Assembly (NCBI RefSeq): GCF_007570865.1
Contig: NZ_VLPS01000001.1
Location: forward strand, 992,001-1,056,000
DNA length: 64,000 nt
Direction of reading: 5' to 3'
Source of the DNA: Atlantibacter subterraneus
GTDB lineage: Bacteria; Pseudomonadota; Gammaproteobacteria; Enterobacterales; Enterobacteriaceae
Numbering within the stretch: the stretch's first letter is position 1; every line of letters begins with the position of its first letter. Positions 52,049-60,885 of the stretch are shown here, in pieces. The notes beneath the pieces are model-generated. The model searched no databases and was not told the origin of the DNA. It worked only from the letters and a program-made list of their open reading frames with translations. A program made the position numbers and the translations under genes.

Positions 52049-53368
52049 TCAGCGGCTGCTCCAGCGATGTTTGAGATAATCAACGGCCTGGCGCGTTTGC
52101 GGTTGTTCCAGATAGGCTTCCCTGAACAGAATTGTGCCGTGGATATGCGGGTCAGATTCGTTCATATCGAGCTGTTTTTTTAGCTCCGGTACGCCGCCTT
52201 GTACCATCCAGTCCGGCTCGTTTTTTGACGGTTCGCCCACTTTATACAGCGCAACGCCAATATACAGGCGGGTGTTGGTCGGTTTAACCACGTCGGACCA
52301 CCATTTCGCCAGCACCCCGTAGCGGGCCGCATCGCGGGCGAAAGGCCAGTAAATCTGCGGAGCGATATAATCCAGCCAGCCTTTTTGCACCCACAGACGG
52401 GTATCGGCGAATGACTCATCATAAGCCGCTGCGCCGCGGGTATCAGAACCGGCAGGATCGTGCGAGCGGTTACGCCACACGCCCGCAGGGCTGACGCCAA
52501 ACTCGACGTTCGGGTTCAGCTGCTTAATGGTGCGGGAAACCTGCTCGATAAGCTGCGCCGTGTTATGCCGCCGCCAGTCCGCCTTCGACGCAAAGCCCTG
52601 ACCATACTGTCGCCAGGTCTGGTTATCGTTCAGGGTGGAGGCGGGCGTTTCGGTATAGAAATAGTCATCGAACTGCACGCCGTCCACCGGATAGCGCGCA
52701 ACCACTTCCGCCACGATACTGGTGATCCAGTCGCGGGCCTCCGGAATGCCGGGGTCGAGCACAAACCGGTCGCCCGAGGTGCGTATCCAGTCGCGATGCA
52801 GGACAAAAATACTGGCAGGATTTAAGGGCAGGGTGCGGTTAAGCTCATTTACTGTTGAACTGCGGATATTGGTCGACACCCGATAAGGGTTAAACCACGC
52901 GTGCACCTTCATGCCGCGCTGATGCGCTTCATCGAGAATGAACTGAAGCGGATCGTAACCGGGATCTTTACCGATTTCGCCAGTCAGCATATCTGACCAT
53001 GGCAGGATTTTTGATGGCCACAGCGCAGTAGCATCGGGTTTAACCTGAAAGAACACCGTATTGATGCCCATGCTTTTCAGATTATCCAGCTTGCTGGTCA
53101 ATGCCTGTTTTTGCTGACGGATCCGCGCGTCAGGGCTGAGATTAACCGAGTTCACCGGCGGCCAGTCGAGGCGAGACACGGTCGCCAGCCACACGCCGCG
53201 CATCGGCTGCGAGTTTTGCCCTGGCTTATCCGGCAGCGGGTGTTTTGCCACCGGCGGCAATGGCGTCACCAGTGACTTCGGCGGTTCTGAGGAACAACTG
53301 GTAAGAAACAGCGCGGCGGCAATGATTTTTGCGCTCGCGAAACGGGGAAAGCGACGAGTATTGATGAT
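52049..53368 (-). CDS. digH: DigH (YddW) divisome-associated glycosyl hydrolase lipoprotein, apparent ATC start
   Basis: A GH10-like (GHL10) hydrolase that cleaves denuded peptidoglycan glycan strands at the septum. The mature part matches E. coli YddW closely (QPMRGVWLATVSRLDWPPVNSV; MGINTVFFQVKPDATALWPSKILPWSD; PVDGVQFDDYFY; SPAGVWRNRSHDP). The first ATG/GTG/TTG codon in frame is GTG 53269, but the frame stays open upstream to 53374. It encodes a lipoprotein signal there: basic TRRFPRF, hydrophobic IIAAALFL, lipobox LTSC. A GGGAG site (53379-53375) lies six bases before an ATC codon at 53368. Initiation at that ATC gives 439 residues, about the E. coli length; GTG 53269 would remove the signal. 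Confidence 0.85.
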   Translation of the reverse strand: MINTRRFPRFASAKIIAAALFLTSCSSEPPKSLVTPLPPVAKHPLPDKPGQNSQPMRGVWLATVSRLDWPPVNSVNLSPDARIRQQKQALTSKLDNLKSMGINTVFFQVKPDATALWPSKILPWSDMLTGEIGKDPGYDPLQFILDEAHQRGMKVHAWFNPYRVSTNIRSSTVNELNRTLPLNPASIFVLHRDWIRTSGDRFVLDPGIPEARDWITSIVAEVVARYPVDGVQFDDYFYTETPASTLNDNQTWRQYGQGFASKADWRRHNTAQLIEQVSRTIKQLNPNVEFGVSPAGVWRNRSHDPAGSDTRGAAAYDESFADTRLWVQKGWLDYIAPQIYWPFARDAARYGVLAKWWSDVVKPTNTRLYIGVALYKVGEPSKNEPDWMVQGGVPELKKQLDMNESDPHIHGTILFREAYLEQPQTRQAVDYLKHRWSSR

Positions 53369-53468
53369 GAGACACTCCCTTTATTCTAATCGTCATTAAC
53401 GTGGCTTAAGGCTGTACGAAACCAGCCATGGCGAGTAAGTATATACCTGACTTAAGCGCAACGGCAGC

Positions 53469-54731
53469 TTATCGCAGCCGGTTGATATTGCTGTTCAACT
53501 GAGACTGGATATAACGCAGCGTATCGGCGGTGATTTGGCCTGGCAGGATAGTTTCGGCTATGGCTGAAAACGCTTGAGCAACTTCAGAAATGCGTTCAAC
53601 GATCCGGCGGATTTCTGATTCAGTGAGATCGGCCTCCTGAGTACCGAGCGCCAGAAGATGTTTCCGTTGAATATCTAATGCTTCACCCATCACATCCATC
53701 TGATGATATCCACCGGGCCCGTCGCACCAGGTAACATCGAAAGCAGGGGCCAGTTGCCACGCGCCGGTTGATGACATTCGGTAAGCGAAGTTTTTAGGAT
53801 GGTCGTCCCGGTTATTAAAGATGACGTTGAACACCACGCGCTCAAAGGCGCGCGCGGTTTCACGTACATCATTTGTGCAGACCCGCGTGGCACGTAAAAA
53901 ATTAATGTAATCCAGCGAACCCGCTACCTGATAGTTGGCCCCGGTAAAGGCCGCCAGGCTTTGCATCGGGACCCGCATTCCCTGTTCTCTGTCAAACCGG
54001 CGAGTGGCAAATGCGGACTGCCCGCCAGGCAGTTCAAAGTATTCACTGTCCGATGTGTCGATGCCGCACTGGCGTAAACAATGGGCATAGACCCTTTCAA
54101 TGGCGCATACTTCTGGATGTTCGTGTCTGGCAGGGAATTTAATCAGCCAGGGCTCCAGTCCTTCAGTTGATGCAGTGGTGAAGCGGCCAGTGGTGTTATC
54201 ACGGTATAACAGCGCTTTCGGGCGTGCGCCCTGTGGTGAACCGCCCATTTGTAGCAATCTGGACAAGAATTCTCCGCCTTCACCATCAAGAACTTCCTGC
54301 ACTTCGCTAGCCAGCTGGCTTAAGGGAATATCTTGCGTCGCGGTTAACGCTTCCGGCTGAACCGGAACAAAAGACATCGCCCCCATTGCATTCTCGCCAA
54401 TATAGGTGAGCCTTTCGAGCGAGCTAATTCGTGCAGGGTTTAAGCCTCGCTGCCTGAACAGGCGATCCATCAGCAACATTCCCCAGCCGTCAGGAAGTGA
54501 ATCGTAAACCGGGCCCGGCAGACCAAGCTGATGTGCAGGAAAATCGCGCCGCAAACGAGGCCCGTTTAACGGCAGAGAGAGAAGGGAGAGTTCCAGTCCT
54601 TTTTCCATCGCGGCCTGGCTGTACTCGAACATAATCAAGGGGCGGCCGGTAAGGGCGGTTGTAATTGCCAGCGTCCCCCAAAGCCATCTTTCGCCCCATC
54701 CCTGATAATAAACCTCGACGCTATTCGGCAT
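53469..54731 (-). CDS. HipA-family serine/threonine kinase (toxin-like)
   Basis: A 420-residue protein with a HipA N-terminal subdomain (residues 1-110, LSLLSLPLNGP...GLPGPVYDSLPDGWGMLLMDR) and a HipA C-terminal kinase fold. The glycine-rich loop is GGSPQGARPKALL near 163-175, the catalytic segment NNRDDHPKNFAY near 310-321 (the N-R-D-H-K-N pattern), and the metal site APAFDVTW. All kinase motifs are intact, so it is probably active. In E. coli HipA phosphorylates GltX and causes persistence; this subgroup (GARPK loop) is more distant and may have another target. It overlaps the preceding HipB-like gene by 11 bases. Confidence 0.88.
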   Translation of the reverse strand: MPNSVEVYYQGWGERWLWGTLAITTALTGRPLIMFEYSQAAMEKGLELSLLSLPLNGPRLRRDFPAHQLGLPGPVYDSLPDGWGMLLMDRLFRQRGLNPARISSLERLTYIGENAMGAMSFVPVQPEALTATQDIPLSQLASEVQEVLDGEGGEFLSRLLQMGGSPQGARPKALLYRDNTTGRFTTASTEGLEPWLIKFPARHEHPEVCAIERVYAHCLRQCGIDTSDSEYFELPGGQSAFATRRFDREQGMRVPMQSLAAFTGANYQVAGSLDYINFLRATRVCTNDVRETARAFERVVFNVIFNNRDDHPKNFAYRMSSTGAWQLAPAFDVTWCDGPGGYHQMDVMGEALDIQRKHLLALGTQEADLTESEIRRIVERISEVAQAFSAIAETILPGQITADTLRYIQSQLNSNINRLR

Positions 54732-55038
54732 CCTGGCTCCTTTTCTTTATACGCTGACGGTTAAGGCTCTCTTCATAGCGGCGCAGATCGTCAAGGCTTT
54801 CAAGGTGCGGTTGAAACAGTTGCTCCAGCTCATGAACACGCCCCAGCACCATCGCGACCCGCACCAGGCTTTCGAAGCCGATATTTTTACCGGACTCCAT
54901 GTTAGATACCGTATTGACGCCCACGCCTGCTCTTGCCGCCACTTCCGATTGGGTCATTTGCAGGGTAATGCGTTGTTGACGTAACCGTTCGCAAAGCAAT
55001 TTGACGATTTCGCTGGGTTTCTTTAAGTATAAATCCAT
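54721..55038 (-). CDS. HipB-like XRE-family antitoxin/repressor
   Basis: A 105-residue DNA-binding protein with an XRE helix-turn-helix (about 10-68: LRQQRITLQMTQSEVAARAGVGVNTVSNMESGKN). Start at 55038 (ATGGATTTATACTTA); the frame to 55077 adds a leader lacking a ribosome-binding site. Upstream of and overlapping the HipA gene, as in hipBA; it should both repress the operon and neutralise the kinase. The C-terminal half is charged helical. A GTTA-N5-TAAC repeat at 55097-55109 is a possible operator. Confidence 0.88.
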   Translation of the reverse strand: MDLYLKKPSEIVKLLCERLRQQRITLQMTQSEVAARAGVGVNTVSNMESGKNIGFESLVRVAMVLGRVHELEQLFQPHLESLDDLRRYEESLNRQRIKKRSQDAE

Positions 55039-55205
55039 AATAATAGGTGTTAATGGGCTTTTAAGGAGATAACACACATTATAATAGTTTTATCACGTTA
55101 TGGCGTAACTGAAAACGACGTTAGTTGCCTGGTTGGTAAAAATTCTTCTGGCGGCAGCGCGGGAGTGTACTACGTTCAGTAAAGCGACTTTTATGGGATA
55201 AATTC

Positions 55206-56006
55206 ATGAAACCTACATTGATTGTACTGATAACCAGCCTGTCCTTAGCGGGCTGTGGTGCCAATAATACGCCTCCTGAAACTCCCATTCCCGGTGAGAA
55301 AACGTCTTCTGGAATGCGCACGCTGGAAACCGGTGCTCAGCTTATTCAATCCCGTCCGCCGGTGGAGGCGATCAGCACCTATCTTGACGGCTTTCATTTT
55401 TACAACGGTGACAAAAATGGCCAAATGGAAGCCCATCACTATGTAACAGTACTCAACGAAGACGTTATGCAGGCCGTGATTTACGACGGTAATACCAAAG
55501 ATGCCCGGTTAATGGGCGTAGAGTACATTATCAGCGAACGCCTGTTTAACACGCTACCCGCGGAAGAAAAAAAGCTGTGGCACAGTCATCAGTATGAAGT
55601 GAAATCCGGAAGTCTCATTGCACCCGGATTGCCTGCGGCGGCGGATAAAGCCCTGATGAGCAAAATTGTGAATACCTACGGCAAGACCTGGCATACCTGG
55701 CACACTGACCGGGATAAAACGCTGCCGCTCGGTATTCCGGCGCTGATGATGGGCTTTACCGGGGAAGGGCAGTTGGATCCACAACTATTGGCCGACCGGG
55801 ATCGACGATTTGATGTGAACACTCACGTCATCAAACAGCAACGAACAGATATCGTGGCGCATCCAGTCGCCGAAGGTGCCAACGCCTGGCAGAGCGGTGA
55901 AGTTATTCAGCTTAAGCGGGTTAAGGGTTCAGGTGAGCATGGTCGCGGCGACACCCGTCATTTCGGGACATCGGAGCAAACCAGAGATGCAAGCAAGCGC
56001 GATTGA
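55206..56006 (+). CDS. DUF1264-family lipoprotein
   Basis: A 266-residue protein with a lipoprotein signal (LITSLSLAGC, Cys near residue 17) and a DUF1264 domain (about 40-225: IYLDGFHFYNGDKNGQMEAHHYV-like start, YDGNTKDARLMGVEYIISERLF, WHSHQYEVKSGSLIAPGLP, GKTWHTWHTD). The family is shared with plant oil-body-associated proteins (OBAP); the bacterial function is not known. Many histidines (HH, WHSHQY, WHTWHTD) could bind metal. The C-terminal 40 residues are charged and not part of the domain. Divergent from hipBA. Confidence 0.82.
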   Translation: MKPTLIVLITSLSLAGCGANNTPPETPIPGEKTSSGMRTLETGAQLIQSRPPVEAISTYLDGFHFYNGDKNGQMEAHHYVTVLNEDVMQAVIYDGNTKDARLMGVEYIISERLFNTLPAEEKKLWHSHQYEVKSGSLIAPGLPAAADKALMSKIVNTYGKTWHTWHTDRDKTLPLGIPALMMGFTGEGQLDPQLLADRDRRFDVNTHVIKQQRTDIVAHPVAEGANAWQSGEVIQLKRVKGSGEHGRGDTRHFGTSEQTRDASKRD

Positions 56007-56054
56007 TGGCATTTGACTTTGTGGACATGGATGATTTAACAAACCCAAAGCAAG

Positions 56055-56077
56055 CCCGCCACAAAGGCGGGTTTTTT
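56055..56077 (+). terminator. Terminator of the DUF1264 gene
   Basis: CCCGCC (56055-56060), loop ACAAA, GGCGGG (56066-56071), then six T. A textbook rho-independent terminator. Confidence 0.92.
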
Positions 56078-56382
56078 ATTGCCCAACGGTAATGCAGCAA
56101 CAGGGGACAGAGCAGAGGATTGATGCCGGGCCGCCTGAGAACCGCCGGCAACAGGTATAAATTCAATTTAACATAATATACATTATGCGCACCAACATAG
56201 AACCCGATAAAATCTGCCATTTCGCCACGCTACATTGTCCCAGCTAATCAACGCCACCACACCATTTCAAATCCCAGCCTGTATTTCTTCTTTCCGGATA
56301 AGCTTTCCATAAATCGTTAGTTCACGCAGCCAGACGCACACTGGATGATTGATGAGATCTAATAACAAAGGAATTCATCATC
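56078..56382 (+). promoter_or_regulatory. Upstream region of the M20 gene with a CATAAT-N4-ATTATG repeat
   Basis: 305 bases after the terminator. Bases 56172-56187 are a perfect inverted repeat CATAAT-ATAC-ATTATG, about 195 bases upstream of the M20 start codon; a regulator site or a promoter core. AAAGGAATT precedes the ATG. No gene recognised in the gap. Confidence 0.45.
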
Positions 56383-57519
56383 ATGCACCTGTACGGCACC
56401 GAGCAACTGATTAACTGGCGACGTGAATTGCATCAGAACCCGGAACTCTCCAACCAGGAATTTGCCACCACACAACGCATCACCCGCTGGCTCCAGCAAG
56501 GCAATATTCGGTTACTGCCCCTGAAACTGAAAACCGGCGTGGTTGCAGAAATTGGCCAAGGCGAGCCGCTTATCGCGCTGCGCGCGGATATCGACGCCTT
56601 GCCCATCGACGAAAAAACTCAGCGCCCGTGGGCATCGCAAACCCCCGGCGTGATGCATGCTTGCGGTCATGACGTCCATACCACCGTTATGCTCGGCGTA
56701 GCTCATCGTCTGAAGCAGCAGGAAGCGCGTCTGCCTGGCCGGGTGCGAATTCTGTTCCAGCCCGCCGAAGAAACCTTTAATGGCGCACAGCAGTTAATTG
56801 ATGCTGGCGCGCTGGATGGCGTACAGGCAATTTTTGGGATGCACAACGCACCGGACCTGCCGCTGGGCGAATTTCGCACCTGCGGCGGCGCGCTGTATGC
56901 CAATGTCGAGCGCTTCGTTATCCGCATTCAGGGTAAAGGCGCTCACGCCGCGCGTCCACATGATGGCGTGGATACCATTGTGATCGGCAGCCAGATTGTC
57001 ACGGCGCTGCAAACCCTGCCTTCGCGCATGTTCAGCTCGCTGGATTCGGTGATCGTCAGCGTAACGCGTTTCACCGCGGGCAATACCTGGAACGTGCTGC
57101 CGCACAACATTGAACTGGAAGGCACCGTGCGCACCCACGACGCCGGCATTCGTGACGCGGTACCGGAGAAGATCCGCACGCTGATCCAGGGCATCGCCTC
57201 TGGCTTTGGCGCAAATGCCGATCTGGAGTGGATTGCCGGGCCGCCGGCGCTGATTAACACCCCGCAGTGGGCCGAGTTTGCCCTTGAACTGGCCCAGCGC
57301 AGCGGCTATCGCACTGCCCTCGCCTCACCGCAAATGGGCGGCGAAGATTTCGCTTTTTACTTACACCACGTACCGGGCGTTTTCATTAATGTAGGCAGCG
57401 CCAGCGATGCGGGCCTGCACCATCCGGCGTTCGATCCCGATGAAAGTCTGATCGAACCGGCGGTTAATTACTTCACCCAACTCGCCCCCCGCGCCCTGAG
57501 CGCGGTGGCTGGCCTTTGA
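56383..57519 (+). CDS. M20D-family metal-dependent amidohydrolase (N-acyl-amino-acid hydrolase type)
   Basis: A 378-residue zinc peptidase/aminoacylase. M20D signatures: RRELHQNPELSNQEFATT (residues 14-31), ALRADIDALPI (66-76), MHACGHDVHTTVML (91-104) with metal-binding Cys/His, the QPAEETFNGAQ glutamate (near 127), and QMGGEDFAFYL near the C terminus. The dimerisation domain is 170-280. Such enzymes (hippuricase, IAA-amino acid hydrolase, AbgA/B relatives) split an acyl group from an amino acid. No signal peptide, so cytosolic. The acyl-CoA ligase and peptide-type ABC importer nearby suggest an imported N-acyl conjugate as substrate (inference). Confidence 0.88.
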   Translation: MHLYGTEQLINWRRELHQNPELSNQEFATTQRITRWLQQGNIRLLPLKLKTGVVAEIGQGEPLIALRADIDALPIDEKTQRPWASQTPGVMHACGHDVHTTVMLGVAHRLKQQEARLPGRVRILFQPAEETFNGAQQLIDAGALDGVQAIFGMHNAPDLPLGEFRTCGGALYANVERFVIRIQGKGAHAARPHDGVDTIVIGSQIVTALQTLPSRMFSSLDSVIVSVTRFTAGNTWNVLPHNIELEGTVRTHDAGIRDAVPEKIRTLIQGIASGFGANADLEWIAGPPALINTPQWAEFALELAQRSGYRTALASPQMGGEDFAFYLHHVPGVFINVGSASDAGLHHPAFDPDESLIEPAVNYFTQLAPRALSAVAGL

Positions 57520-57536
57520 GAAAAAGGATATTCGTC

Positions 57537-58379
57537 ATGACGTTTCCCGTTCCCGTACTCGACCACGTGGTGATTAATGTCGCCAGCCAGCTTGATGATG
57601 CCAGCGCATTGTACCGTCGCCTGGGTTTCCAGCTCTCAGAGCGCGGCCACCATACCCTCGGCTCCAGCAACCATTTAGCGATTTTTGATGAAAACTACCT
57701 TGAGCTGCTCGGTTTTGAGCCTGGCCGTGGCGATAAGCGTAAAGATCTCTGGGAAGCGCCGCTCGGTCTGACGGGCCTGGTATGGAAAACCCAGAGCGCG
57801 GATGATGAGTTTACCCACCTGGTACAGCAAGGGCTGGATGGCGAACCGCCTGCCGCGTTTCATCGCCCGGTCCGTCTGCCCGATGGCCAGCAAACGGAAG
57901 CGCGATTCAAAACGGTGCGCCTGCGTCCGTCCCTGATCCCCAATGGCCGCAGTTTCTTCTGCCAACATCAAACGCCGCACGCCGTCTGGCAACCAGCCTG
58001 GCAAGAACATCCGAACGGAGTGAAACACATCAGCGAGTTTGTGATTGTCGCCCAGGATCCTGCCGGTTCGGCGCTGGTTTACAGCCGGTTGTTTGGCGAG
58101 GAGCGCTTTCAGGCCACCCATGACGGTGCGCTGGTTCTCAAAGCTGGTAAAGCGACGGTGCGAATCGCCTCTGAAGAGTATGCCCGCCGCCGTTTCGGCG
58201 CGTTGCCGGAAGATTACAACGGCACGCCGCGCATGGCGGGCCTGAGTTTTTTGACGGCAGATTTAGCACAGGTGAAAGCCAGTTTGCAGCATGGAGATAT
58301 CCCTTTCCGCGAGGAGCCGGATGCCATCATTGTCGAACCTGAACGCGCCTTTAACGTAGCGCTACGTTTCCATCGCTAA
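57537..58379 (+). CDS. Glyoxalase/VOC-like domain protein
   Basis: A 280-residue protein of the glyoxalase-like_3 type: paired beta-alpha-beta modules (LDHVVINVASQLDDASALYRRLGFQL; NHLAIFDENYLELLGFEPG; HISEFVIVAQDPAGSALVYSRLFG). His at residue 10 and Glu at 56 region are the usual metal ligands. Start at ATG 57537 after AAAAAGGA; the frame from 57516 overlaps the M20 stop. Cotranscribed with the M20 gene (18-base gap). Substrate unknown; VOC proteins act in lyase, dioxygenase or resistance reactions. Confidence 0.8.
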   Translation: MTFPVPVLDHVVINVASQLDDASALYRRLGFQLSERGHHTLGSSNHLAIFDENYLELLGFEPGRGDKRKDLWEAPLGLTGLVWKTQSADDEFTHLVQQGLDGEPPAAFHRPVRLPDGQQTEARFKTVRLRPSLIPNGRSFFCQHQTPHAVWQPAWQEHPNGVKHISEFVIVAQDPAGSALVYSRLFGEERFQATHDGALVLKAGKATVRIASEEYARRRFGALPEDYNGTPRMAGLSFLTADLAQVKASLQHGDIPFREEPDAIIVEPERAFNVALRFHR

Positions 58380-58385
58380 CCAATG

Positions 58386-58413
58386 AAAAAGCGGGATAAT
58401 TATCCCGCCTTTT
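58386..58413. terminator. Bidirectional terminator
   Basis: GCGGGAT (58391-58397), loop AATT, ATCCCGC (58402-58408), with AAAAA before and CTTTT after. Works for the VOC gene (plus) and the acyl-CoA ligase gene (minus), which converge here. Confidence 0.9.
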
Positions 58414-58416
58414 CAT

Positions 58417-59928
58417 TTACGCTTCCCAGCGTTGTTCCTGCTCCAGCGTACTCGCCAGCAGGCGCAGCGACTGGCGGTCCACTTTATTGGTCGCCGCCCA
58501 GGGCAACTCCGCCAGAAACGCGATGCGTCGCGGATGCTGATACGCCGGGCCGTGCGCCAGAGTGTGCTGCTTCAGCGCTTCCCGGGTTACGCTTTCGCCT
58601 TCCTGCAATACCACAAACGCCACCGGCACCTGGCTGCGTTCTTCATCCGGCAGCGGGACCACGCTGGCCTGGCGTACCGCAGGATGGGATTCGAGCAGTT
58701 TTTCCACCTCGCCCGGATAGATATTCTCCCCGGAGCAAACAAACATATCGTCCGCGCGACCAATAAAGAAATAGAAGCCGTTCTCGTCGCGGCGCATCAC
58801 GTCGCCGCTGTAGTACCAGCCATCCTGCAACACCTGAGCGCTTTTCTCCGGCAGACGATGGTAGCCAGGCGTGACCGCCGGGTTGCGCATCATCAGTACG
58901 CCTTCATCCCCGCTATGGCCGTCGGCAAATTTCAGCTCGCCCGCCGCCAGCGGATAACCCAGCGACAGCGGCGGCGTCGGCAATCCATCGGGATGTGGGC
59001 CAAATACCGCCGGTCCCGCCTCGGTGGTGCCGTAGCCGTGAGTGATCTCCACGCCGGGAAACGCCGCTTTTATTCGGTTGAGCAGCCCGAGAGTGATCGG
59101 CGCGGAGCCCAGCATCACTTTTCGTAACGCACTTAAATCATAGCGATTGATATCAGGGTCGCGCAGCAGGCGGGCAAACATGGTCGGCACGGCGGTGACG
59201 ATATTAATGCGGTAATGCGCCAGCGCGTGCAGATAGCTATCGATGCTGAAGGACGGCAGCACGACCAGCAATCCATTGCTGGCAAACACCCGTTTCGCCA
59301 GGAACAGACCATTCATATGGAACAGTGGTTGGGCGACAATATAGCGCGACTGGGCATCATCCGGCTCCACGCCGCCGACCCGCGTCACGTCCAGCGCCCA
59401 GTACTGGCCGTAATGCGTTAGCGGCACGCCTTTCGGTCGCCCGGTACTGCCCGAGGTATACAGCATCATCGCCAGTTCGTCTTTTTCGGGGATCACGGCT
59501 TCAAACGCCTGCGGGGTAACGATCTGGCTGAAATCGCCATCAAAATCTACCACCGCCACCCTGTCCTTCAGCAGTTCGCCACGGGCCTGATCGGCAAAAA
59601 CCAGCTGGATTGCGGCGTCCTCAATAAAGTAGTGCAGCGTCTCCTGCGGCACTTTGATATTAAGCGGTACCGCGACCAGGCCCGCGCGCATAATGCCAAA
59701 GTACGCCGCCAGATATTCGGCGCGGTTCAGTGCAGCGATGCCGATAGCGCTGCCCCTCGGGTAGCCGCGCTGCTGAAGATAATGCGCCACGCCGCCGGCC
59801 AGCTCGTCAATCTGCTGATGAGTGTATTCGCGCGGGTGTTCCGGTTCGCGCAGGTCGATAATCGCCAGCCGCGACTGGGGTAAAGCGCGATCGGTCAGAT
59901 CGCCCAGGTTACGAAGTGTTTGACTCAT
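58417..59928 (-). CDS. AMP-forming acyl-CoA synthetase (ANL superfamily)
   Basis: A 503-residue adenylate-forming ligase. Motifs: LYTSGSTGRPKGVP (near 166-179), HGYGTTEAGPA (near 297), YYSGDVMRRDENGFYFFIGRADDM (near 385-408), GENIYPGEVEKLL, and the catalytic lysine in WAATNKVDRQSL near 490. It activates a carboxylic acid to its CoA thioester; the acid cannot be deduced from sequence. Last gene of the minus-strand transporter operon (15-base gap after the ATP-binding subunit), so the acid is likely derived from the imported compound. Confidence 0.9.
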   Translation of the reverse strand: MSQTLRNLGDLTDRALPQSRLAIIDLREPEHPREYTHQQIDELAGGVAHYLQQRGYPRGSAIGIAALNRAEYLAAYFGIMRAGLVAVPLNIKVPQETLHYFIEDAAIQLVFADQARGELLKDRVAVVDFDGDFSQIVTPQAFEAVIPEKDELAMMLYTSGSTGRPKGVPLTHYGQYWALDVTRVGGVEPDDAQSRYIVAQPLFHMNGLFLAKRVFASNGLLVVLPSFSIDSYLHALAHYRINIVTAVPTMFARLLRDPDINRYDLSALRKVMLGSAPITLGLLNRIKAAFPGVEITHGYGTTEAGPAVFGPHPDGLPTPPLSLGYPLAAGELKFADGHSGDEGVLMMRNPAVTPGYHRLPEKSAQVLQDGWYYSGDVMRRDENGFYFFIGRADDMFVCSGENIYPGEVEKLLESHPAVRQASVVPLPDEERSQVPVAFVVLQEGESVTREALKQHTLAHGPAYQHPRRIAFLAELPWAATNKVDRQSLRLLASTLEQEQRWEA

Positions 59929-59943
59929 GAATATGCTCCGACG

Positions 59944-60885
59944 TCAGCTCAGATGAAAATGACAGGCCACCTGTCGCTCAGAAGTAAGGGATTGCAGCGG
60001 CGGCCGCTGCTGTTGGCACAGCGGCTGCGCATAAGGACAACGGGTATGAAAGGCGCAGCCGGACGGCGGCGCAAGCGGGCTGGGCAGTTCGCCTTCCAGC
60101 AGGCATTCTCCGCGCGGATGACGCGGATCGGCCACCGGCGCGGCGGCCAGCAGAGCCTGAGTATAAGGATGCGCGGGCGCGGCCCAGATTTGCGCCGTCG
60201 GGCCGCTCTCCACCACCCGGCCCAGGTACATCACCATCACCCGGTGGGCGATATACTCCACCACCGACAGATCGTGGGAAATAAACAGATACGCCACGTG
60301 GGACTGCTGCTGGATATCGCGCATCAGGTTGATCACCTGCGCGCGTACCGACACGTCCAGCGCCGAAACCGGCTCGTCGCAGATCACAATGCTCGGTTCC
60401 AGCGCCAGCGCCCTGGCGATACCGATGCGCTGGCGCTGGCCGCCGGAAAACTCGTGAGGGAAGCGCGTTGCCGCCGATGCGGGCAGCCCTACCACTTCCA
60501 GCAGTTCGGCGATGCGCACCTGAATGGCGTCGCGTGACCACCCCGCTACCTCCAGCGGCCTGGCAATAGATGTCCCGACGCGCTGGCGCGGATTGAGCGA
60601 ACCCTGCGGATCCTGAAACATCATCTGGACGTGGCGACGGAAAGGCAGCAGCTGGCGACCCTGACGCGACAGTACATCGTCGCCGTTGAGCCGCAGCTGG
60701 CCTTGCGCCGGGATCAGCCGCATCAGGGCTTTGCCGAGCGTTGACTTACCGCAGCCGGATTCCCCCACCAGGCCGACGGTCTCCCCGGCGCGCAGTTGCA
60801 GATCGACTTCTGTCACCGCGTGCACCCATCCTCCTTTCACCGGATAACGGACCGATAAGCCTTCAGCCTCAAGAAGCGTGTTCAT
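59944..60885 (-). CDS. Dipeptide/oligopeptide-type ABC importer ATPase (DppF/OppF-like)
   Basis: A 313-residue ATPase: Walker [10 protein letters not shown] (near 40-48), Q-loop [12 protein letters not shown], signature [15 protein letters not shown], Walker [14 protein letters not shown]-loop FISHDLSVV, and the oligopeptide-type C-terminal extension with cysteines ([14 protein letters not shown]), which can bind a 4Fe-4S cluster. Overlaps the DppD-like gene by 17 bases. Confidence 0.93.
   Translation of the reverse strand: MNTLLEAEGLSVRYPVKGGWVHAVTEVDLQLRAGETVGLVGESGCGKSTLGKALMRLIPAQGQLRLNGDDVLSRQGRQLLPFRRHVQMMFQDPQGSLNPRQRVGTSIARPLEVAGWSRDAIQVRIAELLEVVGLPASAATRFPHEFSGGQRQRIGIARALALEPSIVICDEPVSALDVSVRAQVINLMRDIQQQSHVAYLFISHDLSVVEYIAHRVMVMYLGRVVESGPTAQIWAAPAHPYTQALLAAAPVADPRHPRGECLLEGELPSPLAPPSGCAFHTRCPYAQPLCQQQRPPLQSLTSERQVACHFHLS

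Noticed and set aside
52049..53269. digH starting at GTG 53269
   Set aside because: It would drop a complete lipoprotein signal encoded just upstream in the same frame and has no ribosome-binding site at a suitable distance.
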